Shown here piece by piece: positions 24,946 to 32,392 of a stretch of DNA of 64,000 nt (position 1 is the stretch's first letter; each line of letters starts with the position of its first letter). The notes under the pieces were generated by a model. That model was not told where the DNA came from. It saw nothing but the letters and a program-made list of their open reading frames with translations, and ran no database searches. This DNA comes from Paenibacillus crassostreae (lineage in GTDB: Bacteria; Bacillota; Bacilli; Paenibacillales; Paenibacillaceae), in NCBI RefSeq assembly GCF_001857945.1, contig NZ_CP017770.1:2294001-2358000 (forward strand), in the 5' to 3' direction. The translations under genes and the position numbers were made by a program.

Positions 24946-26689
24946 CTAGCAGCATATCATTATTCATTTGAATACAAATGATAACCTTCAATCCGTTAAG
25001 TTCGCTTCGCTCTAATCTAAGCCCACTGCCATCACCATACGTTAATACGAGACGTCGATGAATGTTTATTATACCTGTTATTTCATTTTCTTCTGAGTTA
25101 TGCTGGAGTCGATTCTGCAACATGAAAAGTTGTTCATCAGATAGATGATCACCATTATCTTCTACAATAATATGAATAGTATCCTGATGTTTTTCAAATG
25201 TAATGCAAAGCAATCCTTGCTCACTCTTCTTCTCAAGGCTATGCTCATACGCATTCTCTATAATTGGTTGTACGATAAGTCTTGGTATTCTAATAGCTTT
25301 CATTTGATCTGGCAATTCATCAAATCGTACACGTATTCTTCTTGAAAAACGAAGTTCTTGAATATCGGTATACATACGGGAATGTTTTATTTCTTCCTCG
25401 AGTAAAACGAGATCCTCTCCATTACGTGTAATAAAGCGAAAATATTCCCCCAGCATAATTGTAAATTGTTCAATCCGCTCGACATCTCCGACCTTTGCTA
25501 AGGAATTCAAAATAAAGAAGCTATTATACAAAAAGTGTGGATTAATCTGAGATTGCAACTGCTTTAGTTCAGATTTCTGCATCATCATTTTTTGCTTATA
25601 ATCTTGATCAATTAGACTTGTTAATTTCTTAAGCATTTGATTGAAGCGAGTATACAAAAAGCCAAATTCATCTTTTTTGTCATGAACGATTGGATGATCT
25701 AGCTCTCCTGCCTCCATCCGCCTAAAGCTTTGCACAAGCAGTAATAACGGCTTATGAATAAAGAGATACGTCGAATATGAAAAGACAACAATCGCTATAA
25801 AGGAAGCAACAGCAAATAACCACGCCCATTTATAGAAAAAGCTTAACGGTCTTTTCACCGTCTTCTCGGGCAAATAAGTAACAAGTGTAAGCATTAGATT
25901 ATTGGAATAAGCCTTATCCATATGATACTGCTCTCCAGAAACCTCTAGCGTTGACATACTGCTTTTTCCGCTTTTCTCCTCATGCAAATAACTATTTACA
26001 ACATCTGATGCTTCATCACTACTCATCAATGTAAATTCTGACGGCTCTGAAATAAGAAATGAGCCGCTATCTGGATAGACACTTAGCTGCTGTAATGACT
26101 GCTTCAGTTTTGCGCCATCTAATTCGATCTGAACTACATAGTTTGGTAGTTCTCCTTTACCGCCTCCATACTTTACAGCGATAAGATGGAGAGCCTCACC
26201 TGAATAATATAGTCGATTGCGATTCGTAGAAACATTAGCGGTTAATTGTGTATAGGCCTGCTCATCAAGATCGACAACAGAATTTGTTGCAGAAACTGTT
26301 TTGGAAATGCTATAAATATGCACATTAATATCTTTAATATACGCACTGCTGTTTTTAAATGATGTAAGTCGGTGTAAGACATAGTTTAAACTTTGTCTTC
26401 TTTCCACACTATTCATCAAACCCCAAGTCACAGCAAGCTTACTCAATTCGCTATCTTCTACAAGATCGAATTGCTGTAGCTCCATCCACTCAATTTCACG
26501 ATCTAGATCTTCTAAATAGTAGTTTAATTGTGTTCCGGTCGCTCTTGAAATATCATCGCTAGCATTATTATAGCTCCAGTTGTACAAGTAAAATCCGAGC
26601 ATAATAATTGGTATAAAAACAAGCAGGTACGTAAACACCGAACGAAAAAAAATAGTTTTACGTAATGATGTTACAGGAAAATTGAACAA
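24941..26689 (-). CDS. YesM-type sensor histidine kinase
   Basis: A 582-residue kinase of the LytS/YesM class. It has a first membrane segment at about 16 to 38, an extracellular sensor domain of about 245 residues, and a second membrane segment at about 287 to 309. HAMP follows at 310 to 362 and then the phospho-acceptor H385 in 'QINPHFLYNS'. The ATPase domain carries 'QPIIENAYEH'. The G1 box reads DNGDHL instead of the usual DNGxG, lacking the second Gly. It is the last gene of the regulator / binding-lipoprotein / kinase operon. It should phosphorylate the response regulator at 28441 when the binding lipoprotein or the sensor domain detects extracellular sugar. Confidence 0.92.
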   Translation of the reverse strand: MFNFPVTSLRKTIFFRSVFTYLLVFIPIIMLGFYLYNWSYNNASDDISRATGTQLNYYLEDLDREIEWMELQQFDLVEDSELSKLAVTWGLMNSVERRQSLNYVLHRLTSFKNSSAYIKDINVHIYSISKTVSATNSVVDLDEQAYTQLTANVSTNRNRLYYSGEALHLIAVKYGGGKGELPNYVVQIELDGAKLKQSLQQLSVYPDSGSFLISEPSEFTLMSSDEASDVVNSYLHEEKSGKSSMSTLEVSGEQYHMDKAYSNNLMLTLVTYLPEKTVKRPLSFFYKWAWLFAVASFIAIVVFSYSTYLFIHKPLLLLVQSFRRMEAGELDHPIVHDKKDEFGFLYTRFNQMLKKLTSLIDQDYKQKMMMQKSELKQLQSQINPHFLYNSFFILNSLAKVGDVERIEQFTIMLGEYFRFITRNGEDLVLLEEEIKHSRMYTDIQELRFSRRIRVRFDELPDQMKAIRIPRLIVQPIIENAYEHSLEKKSEQGLLCITFEKHQDTIHIIVEDNGDHLSDEQLFMLQNRLQHNSEENEITGIINIHRRLVLTYGDGSGLRLERSELNGLKVIICIQMNNDMLLE

Positions 26690-26725
26690 GGCAATACCTC
26701 CGAGCCTGCATAAATGTTTTTATGA

Positions 26726-28399
26726 TCATTTATTTAGTTTATACCACTCATTGACTTCCTTTGTTATTTTCGCTCCACCAAGCTCATGCCATGTATCAAC
26801 AAATTGATCAAATTCGTCAATTGAATTACCAAGAATGATATTGATATATGCCTCATGTTGAAGATCATGTAGCAACGATTTCCTCTCGATCATTGTTTCT
26901 GTAGGAGCACCTGTAAATGCTTCATATAAAAGCTGATTATTTTGTTCGTATTGATCAAGTATAGAAAAGGCCCCATCTGTTCCATAAGTCTTCTCCCAGC
27001 CCCAACCATGCTCTTTATCTTCTCCTCCGGATTGATATTTCTTAATTAGCTTTTGGATCGATTGAGCCTCCGCATTGAGCTCCGTCCAATTTCCTGTTCG
27101 TCGCGCTGCTTCTAGCTGTTGGTAGGCTTCAAAATTCTTTTTCGCTGGATATGGTGTTACCGGGGATAGCTTCCATACTGGATGTGGAGAACTATAGAAT
27201 GTTTCGAATTCACCAGTTCCTCCCCAATTTTTTTCGAGATGCAAATTAATTAATTTAATAATAGCTTCTGGTTGCGCGAACTCCTTTCGTACAACAAAAT
27301 ATTGCCAAGTGTTTAATTTCAAAGGTACTTTAGGTAGCTCGTCTGATAAAGCAACAATCGGATATGCTTTCCAGTCTGCATTGGCATTAAGCTTTTGGCT
27401 TTCCTGTACTAAGAATGATCCCCATTGCTCACCGTACACCATCCCTATATTTCCACTCGCAATTTGTTGCTTGACTTTCTCACCATTTTTAAATGAAAAC
27501 TCCGAATCGAGTTGACCATTTTTATACATTTGCTGTAATGTTTCTAGTGCAGTTTTCACCTCTGGCTGGATTCCGCCAAATACAAGATTACCTTCTTCAT
27601 CAGCTATCCAAATCTCAGGATATGCTTCATAGCCTGCCATAAAGCCTTTAATGCCCATAATAGGATCCCACAGATAATTTGTAATTGCTAAACCTAATGT
27701 ATCGTTTAGACCATTTTGATCTGGGTCCATTAATGTAAACGCTCTTGAAATTTCCAATACATCATCAATCGTCTGTGGCGGCTGTAGATTAAGCTGCTCC
27801 ATCCAATCGGTACGCAGCCATATATACATGGCTCCTTCAATGGAAGAGGTGGTTTCTGGTATTGCCATTAATTTCCCGTCAATTGTTGCCGTATCAAATG
27901 GCGCATGGCCTTCTTGCTCCAATATTTCCTTCGTTAACGGCGTCGCATAATCCTTGTAAGCATCCGTCAGCTCTTGAATTAAGCCCGCATTACTCAATAT
28001 TCTGAGTTGCTCAGCACTAACCCTAGTAATATCTGGCAATTGACCCGATGAAACGGAGAAGCTCTGCTTTTGACTATATAGATCGCCTTGCGCGGTCCAA
28101 TCATAATGAATCGAAATGCCTAATATTTGCTCATACATCCGGCTCCATCTATTATTCTCTAATGTTTCATCCGGCAATATATTAATTAAATCTTCCAAAT
28201 CATTACTTGTTTCACGAACAAACGAAACCTCAATGGGCGGGTCATATTGACTAAGTCCAATTTCTTTATAGTCATTACTATACTCGCTATGCTCAATGGG
28301 ATTATCGATATTATCGGTCGTATTATTCTCTTTCTCACAGGCCATTAATATCACAATAAATAATAGAGTTAATATAATAAACTTGGCCCATTTAAACAT
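26726..28399 (-). CDS. Sugar-binding lipoprotein of the two-component operon
   Basis: A 557-residue extracellular solute-binding protein (LplA/YtcQ-like size). Lipobox 'ILMAC' makes C21 the lipid anchor. The start is set at the ATG 28399, 9 bases after GGGGGTG; earlier codons at 28432 and 28417 lack a better site. It lies between a response regulator and a histidine kinase, with no permease genes following. It may therefore present a ligand to the kinase rather than only to a transporter. Three-part systems of this kind (binding protein, kinase, regulator) are known for arabinose in Geobacillus; the role here is inferred. Confidence 0.85.
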   Translation of the reverse strand: MFKWAKFIILTLLFIVILMACEKENNTTDNIDNPIEHSEYSNDYKEIGLSQYDPPIEVSFVRETSNDLEDLINILPDETLENNRWSRMYEQILGISIHYDWTAQGDLYSQKQSFSVSSGQLPDITRVSAEQLRILSNAGLIQELTDAYKDYATPLTKEILEQEGHAPFDTATIDGKLMAIPETTSSIEGAMYIWLRTDWMEQLNLQPPQTIDDVLEISRAFTLMDPDQNGLNDTLGLAITNYLWDPIMGIKGFMAGYEAYPEIWIADEEGNLVFGGIQPEVKTALETLQQMYKNGQLDSEFSFKNGEKVKQQIASGNIGMVYGEQWGSFLVQESQKLNANADWKAYPIVALSDELPKVPLKLNTWQYFVVRKEFAQPEAIIKLINLHLEKNWGGTGEFETFYSSPHPVWKLSPVTPYPAKKNFEAYQQLEAARRTGNWTELNAEAQSIQKLIKKYQSGGEDKEHGWGWEKTYGTDGAFSILDQYEQNNQLLYEAFTGAPTETMIERKSLLHDLQHEAYINIILGNSIDEFDQFVDTWHELGGAKITKEVNEWYKLNK

Positions 28400-28440
28400 A
28401 GCACTCTGCACCCCCATTCCGATAGATATCATTTCATTAG

Positions 28441-30084
28441 CTAACCAGAATATCGTTCCACAATGATTGAATCTCGGTACTCCTGTGGGGTCATCCCTGT
28501 AGCTCTCTTAAAAAATCGTGTAAATGAATGTGCTGCTTCATACCCAACCAATAAGGCAACATCACGAACTTTTAAATCTCCATTACATAATAACTCCTTG
28601 GCTTTTTTAATTCGGCATTCATCAATATATTCCGATAAATTAACCCCATGTTCCTGCTTAAAGAAACGCGATAAATAGGATGGATTGAAATAATGAACTT
28701 CTGCTAAACGAACAAGCGATAAATCTTCACTTAAATGATCTTTTACAAATTTACGAATTTTCCCAATGATTAAAGATGCTCTGTTTTGCTCATTCATAAA
28801 TTTTTGTTTAAACATATGTTCAGCCAATAATTGCAAATATTGAAATCCTTCTGTCATGGATATATGTTTATCTAAAAGCATTAATTTACTGTACTCACCG
28901 ATATGATGATGCAAACCAAACCGATTGATATATGATAGCAATACTAACGCTAGTGAATAATAGGATTCAACGGAGCGATGAACCGATTCACTCATATTCA
29001 AAGTATATTGAACAACTTCATCAAAACATTTAAAAAACTCCTCAGACCTCCCGGCATCTAGATGTGCGCTCAAAACCTCCATTTTGGGCCCAAGCCGAAA
29101 ACCTTCATTCGAATTTGAAGTAATGGTCTGCTCAACTCGATCAGTTTGAATCAATGAGACTCCATCGCCAATCTTCATCCTCTGTAGTTGTCTAAGGCGT
29201 TCATACTGATTAGTTATTTCATTCCATGTACAGGATCTTCCACTAATTGTGAATGATATTGTGATGCCTTGTGTTTCCAAGCATGCTCGCTGAATTAATT
29301 CTAAAGTACCTTCCATATATTTTATTAAGTGATTAGTAAACTTTTCATCTTTAAGCTGTGATGGTTGAAGAAACCACAATAAATCGCCATATTTGTCAAC
29401 TAGTGCAACACTGTTAATTTGCTCTGTCATAAAGGAATTCCAAATAACTCTCGTTAATGAAAACAACTCACTTTTTTCTATATATGCTGCTTCAAAAGAA
29501 TATGACAAATGACCAAGTGCTAAAACAACAGGAACTTTGGGATCTAAAGCAATATTTAATCTTTCAAACTCTTGTATTACTGAACCTTGATGCTTATAGA
29601 TTGTTTGACTATCCTGTAGAAAATGTCTGAAATATTCGCTCTGAGCCATAAATTCTAGCGTATCCATCTGTTCTTGTGATTGTTCCAACAAATTATTCAT
29701 TTGATTCTCATTATTAATCTCATATATAACTTCCTGCACGGTTTGAGTGACTTTTGTGTAGCCTTCTGTTTTTAATAAATATCTAACGTTCAACTTTTGA
29801 ATCGCTTGATACGCATATTCGAACTCGCTATATCCTGTCAAAAAAATAATTCTACATCTTGGCCAATATATTCGGATTTCTTCCATCAACTCTAAACCGC
29901 TCATCCCGGGCATGCGAATATCAGTAAGCACGATATCTATTCTGGTTCGTGACAACCAATTTAATGCTTCTTTTGCTGAGAAAGCTTTACATATATCTAA
30001 TTCACCTGGCATAAATTGATTAAACACTTCGTACAAGGCCTCTGTAATAATTTCTTCATCATCGACAATCAGTAGTCTGTACAT
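28441..30084 (-). CDS. YesN-type response regulator, AraC DNA-binding class
   Basis: A 547-residue response regulator. An N-terminal receiver domain has acidic residues D8-D9 and phospho-acceptor D55 in 'VLTDIRMPGMSG'. A long middle region of about 300 residues has no recognised domain. The C-terminal AraC double HTH is at about 435 to 540 ('LSLVRLAEVHYFNPSYLSRFFKQEHGVNLSEYI', split by helix; 'LKVRDVALLVGYEAAHSFTRFFKRATGMTPQEYR'). It heads the operon with a binding lipoprotein and its kinase. It is the best candidate to bind the 43-bp element upstream of the GH10 operon, the transport operon and the anchored GH43 gene. Its own promoter carries a cre site. Confidence 0.92.
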   Translation of the reverse strand: MYRLLIVDDEEIITEALYEVFNQFMPGELDICKAFSAKEALNWLSRTRIDIVLTDIRMPGMSGLELMEEIRIYWPRCRIIFLTGYSEFEYAYQAIQKLNVRYLLKTEGYTKVTQTVQEVIYEINNENQMNNLLEQSQEQMDTLEFMAQSEYFRHFLQDSQTIYKHQGSVIQEFERLNIALDPKVPVVLALGHLSYSFEAAYIEKSELFSLTRVIWNSFMTEQINSVALVDKYGDLLWFLQPSQLKDEKFTNHLIKYMEGTLELIQRACLETQGITISFTISGRSCTWNEITNQYERLRQLQRMKIGDGVSLIQTDRVEQTITSNSNEGFRLGPKMEVLSAHLDAGRSEEFFKCFDEVVQYTLNMSESVHRSVESYYSLALVLLSYINRFGLHHHIGEYSKLMLLDKHISMTEGFQYLQLLAEHMFKQKFMNEQNRASLIIGKIRKFVKDHLSEDLSLVRLAEVHYFNPSYLSRFFKQEHGVNLSEYIDECRIKKAKELLCNGDLKVRDVALLVGYEAAHSFTRFFKRATGMTPQEYRDSIIVERYSG

Positions 30085-30237
30085 CCAGGATCTTCTCCTT
30101 TTGCTTAATGAGCACCCAACTGTTAAGCCAATGGCTACTTTTAAAAATATACTACATAGGGCTGATTTCTACTATTCAGATCAAAATTAAATTCATTTGA
30201 TAATAGCATCTGATCATACCTTATAGAATTTGCGCTA

Positions 30238-30266
30238 TTTATAATAAAAATAGTAAGCGCTTACAA
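30238..30266 (-). promoter_or_regulatory. Sigma-A promoter of the regulator operon
   Basis: On the minus strand -35 TTGTAA (30261-30266) and -10 TATAAA (30238-30243), spacer 17 bp, about 150 bp upstream of the response-regulator start. The -35 lies inside the cre site. Confidence 0.55.
30252..30265 (-). promoter_or_regulatory. Consensus CcpA (cre) site over the -35 box
   Basis: TGTAAGCGCTTACT on the minus strand matches TGWAARCGYTWNCW at all 14 positions and contains the 12-bp palindrome GTAAGCGCTTAC. Binding of CcpA would cover the -35 box of the response-regulator operon, tying the whole xylan regulon to carbon status. Confidence 0.75.
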
Positions 30267-30577
30267 TAAAAAAAGAAGTTATTATCTGTTTGAATCAAAT
30301 ATTAACTTAACTATAGTATGTTAATTATCCGAATAACTGTCATACAAAACAATGTGCATTTTTTGATTTCGTTATCAAATTTTTACTTTTTATTCTATGT
30401 GACCCGGAATCGTTGCATTTTTTCTGTTAATCTTATAGAACCGCCCATTAGGTGCTTAGAAAGGACGATCAGTTTCTCTCCAATAGCTACTTGATTTGTA
30501 CAAGTGAAGATACTTGCTGATCGCCGCTGTCCCAGCAGTTTTGTCGTTTACAATAGAAAACTCCATTAGAATAAAAC
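30267..30577. other. Non-coding gap with a structured 60-bp patch
   Basis: No convincing gene. The left part is A+T-rich. At 30466-30523 the inverted repeat CGATCAG / CTGATCG encloses ACTTG (30489-30493), CAAGT (30501-30505) and ACTTG (30512-30516), so the middle segment can pair with either neighbour. A short GCTG-TCC-CAGC hairpin (30526-30536) follows. It lies downstream of the M14 peptidase gene; function unknown. Confidence 0.35.
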
Positions 30578-31768
30578 TTACATATATAGGGAAGTCAGCA
30601 ATATACCCAGACTCTCTTGATAGATTTGTTCAAGCTGCGTTAAGGGAAGTGGATTAGTGCCTCTCCCAACTTCAATTGTAAATCCTGGTCTTCTCCAATC
30701 CTGAATGAACCAATCCTTGAAGCCAGCTGAGCTGTCTGCATATTCAATGGGCTGATAACCACTCACTCTCGCAAACTCATTGACAATTACTTCAGATTCA
30801 GGTGGCTCCAACCCTTCAAATCCCCAAAAAATGACTCTTCCCTGTGTGTGAAAAGCTAATACGCGGTTGAAATTACTATTCCTCGTCAGATTGGCTATGG
30901 CTTGCGATTCTGGCTCGGTAAGCGGTCCTGTTCCCGCATAATCACGAGGGGCTGGCGTTCGCGGACCTCTTGCCGCTTCACGTTCCCATAATGCTGGATA
31001 CTGGTTGTTTAAATCCACACCCCGAATGTTCGCCTTCCAGCCACTGAAGTCACTGCTCCCATCATTTATAGCTAATACTTCGTTGCGATATGGCTCCTCG
31101 CTCGGCGGTCCATTCACCACTAAATTGACACCATCAGGATTAACCATCGGAACAAGTGATAACGTGGTCGTCCTATATAGAGGATTCATCACAAGTCCAC
31201 GTATGCTGCCATTGTTCGTCAATGCTAATAAGTATTCATTGAGAAACCGGATGAGCACTGGTGTTGTGATCCATTCATTCCCATGAAAGGAGGCATTGAC
31301 GTGAACCTGTTTAGGACCGTTACCTATTCGAATTTCAGGAATTTCCTTTCCCATAACGGAGGTACCTATGGATCTTCGACGGATGAACGGATAAATCTCC
31401 TCAAGGAGGGTGAGGTCCTCTAACATGTCCCCATAATCATAAGGTCTTACCGTGTTAACCACTACATCAGTCACACGCCTTGGAATTCGAATAATCTGAC
31501 CAACACGAAGTGAATTGACTAGAATCGATGGATTAAGTAATAGCAACATATCCTGCGGCACAACGTATCTCGATGAGATACGCCAAATGGTATCCCCTGA
31601 AACGATCTGGTATCCTATTGTCACATAACCCGGTATTTCTACCGTTTGACCTAACATTAGTCCTTGAGGAATGATGTTGGGATTTGAATCAAGCAGAAGC
31701 TGTAGCGGAACCTGAAACAACTGACTGTATACCCACAACGAATCCCCTTGGCGCACCGTTACTTGCAT
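30578..31768 (-). CDS. LysM-M14 peptidase, gamma-D-glutamyl-diaminopimelate endopeptidase type
   Basis: A 396-residue peptidoglycan peptidase with two N-terminal LysM modules (about 1 to 46 and 51 to 96) that bind the glycan, and a zinc carboxypeptidase M14 domain from about 105. The zinc ligands are H162 and E165 in 'FHGNEW' and H307 in 'AFHTQG'; the catalytic base is E366 in 'TIEVGRG'. All are intact. The layout matches the endopeptidase I of Lysinibacillus sphaericus, a sporulation enzyme that cleaves the gamma-D-Glu-mDAP bond. There is no signal peptide, which also fits the spore mother cell. An upstream CATACACTA resembles a sigma-E/K -10 box. A decayed copy of its 3' end lies at 38396-38500. 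Confidence 0.9.
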   Translation of the reverse strand: MQVTVRQGDSLWVYSQLFQVPLQLLLDSNPNIIPQGLMLGQTVEIPGYVTIGYQIVSGDTIWRISSRYVVPQDMLLLLNPSILVNSLRVGQIIRIPRRVTDVVVNTVRPYDYGDMLEDLTLLEEIYPFIRRRSIGTSVMGKEIPEIRIGNGPKQVHVNASFHGNEWITTPVLIRFLNEYLLALTNNGSIRGLVMNPLYRTTTLSLVPMVNPDGVNLVVNGPPSEEPYRNEVLAINDGSSDFSGWKANIRGVDLNNQYPALWEREAARGPRTPAPRDYAGTGPLTEPESQAIANLTRNSNFNRVLAFHTQGRVIFWGFEGLEPPESEVIVNEFARVSGYQPIEYADSSAGFKDWFIQDWRRPGFTIEVGRGTNPLPLTQLEQIYQESLGILLTSLYM

Positions 31769-31838
31769 TTTGTTATATCCTCCTTAAAATTATGAAACAC
31801 AAAAAACACCTCATATCCTAGGCCTTTGCCCCTAGTGT

Positions 31839-31847
31839 TAGTGTATG
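31839..31847 (-). promoter_or_regulatory. Possible sigma-E/sigma-K -10 box for the M14 peptidase
   Basis: CATACACTA on the minus strand fits CATANNNTA (sigma-K) and the sigma-E -10 CATACANT. An AC doublet 15 bases upstream fits a sigma-K -35 loosely. It lies about 70 bp before the start codon. Confidence 0.35.
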
Positions 31848-31968
31848 TGGAGGATACGTGAAGTGGCCCAAATCATGTGAGTTTTTCATGTTATATGCTA
31901 AAGAGTACAGGTAACATACAATAGATCTGAGTAATATAGAGTAATAATGACATCGAGGTGATTTGCTT

Positions 31969-32346
31969 ATGTCAAGGACAACAAAACTTCGCAAGCGAGC
32001 TACTCAACTGAAAAGTCGCCCTGTCTGCATTACACTGCATGATGGACGTTCATATGTGGGTTGGATAACTGGACTTGAGAAGCAAGCTTTGATTCTTTCT
32101 GGACAACGTAATCATAGAAAACCGAATAGAAACTCACACTCTCGTTCACAAAAGGCAACCATATCTGGATTGATGCCGTTATTTGGTTCACTTCTTGGTA
32201 ATGGTGGAGCTGCGGGCGGAGCGGTTGCAGGAGGATTAGGCTTTATAGGAATGATGCAGAAATCCTGGCCACTGATGAAGATGGGCTATAGTATGATTAA
32301 ATCGATCATGCCATTTCTAGGTAGTCTGAAAGGTTTAATGGCATAA
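31969..32346 (+). CDS. Small protein: LSm-like N-terminal strand region, Gly-rich hydrophobic C-terminus
   Basis: A 125-residue protein I do not recognise. The first 25 residues are very basic. Residues about 18 to 45 ('PVCITLHDGRSYVGWITGLEKQALIL') look like the first strands of an LSm/SH3-type barrel. A basic Asn/Arg/Ser stretch follows, then a Gly/Ala-rich hydrophobic region ('LLGNGGAAGGAVAGGLGFIGM') to the end. GAGGTG lies 8 bases before the ATG at 31969; an in-frame TTG at 31963 is too close. It has its own terminator and faces the M14 gene divergently. A spore-coat or membrane-associated role is possible but not shown. Confidence 0.7.
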   Translation: MSRTTKLRKRATQLKSRPVCITLHDGRSYVGWITGLEKQALILSGQRNHRKPNRNSHSRSQKATISGLMPLFGSLLGNGGAAGGAVAGGLGFIGMMQKSWPLMKMGYSMIKSIMPFLGSLKGLMA

Positions 32347-32354
32347 CCAATAAA

Positions 32355-32374
32355 AGACACCCCTCAAGGTGTCT
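32355..32374. terminator. Terminator between small protein and GGDEF-EAL genes
   Basis: AGACACC (32355-32361) and GGTGTCT (32368-32374), followed by CTTTGTTTT on the plus strand and TTTTATTGG on the minus strand. It serves two convergent genes. Confidence 0.8.
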
Positions 32375-32392
32375 CTTTGTTTTAATATATAG

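Noticed and set aside
30085..30577. Riboswitch or hidden gene in the regulator upstream region
   Set aside because: No recognisable riboswitch core and no open frame with a ribosome site; only promoter, cre site and small inverted repeats are supported.
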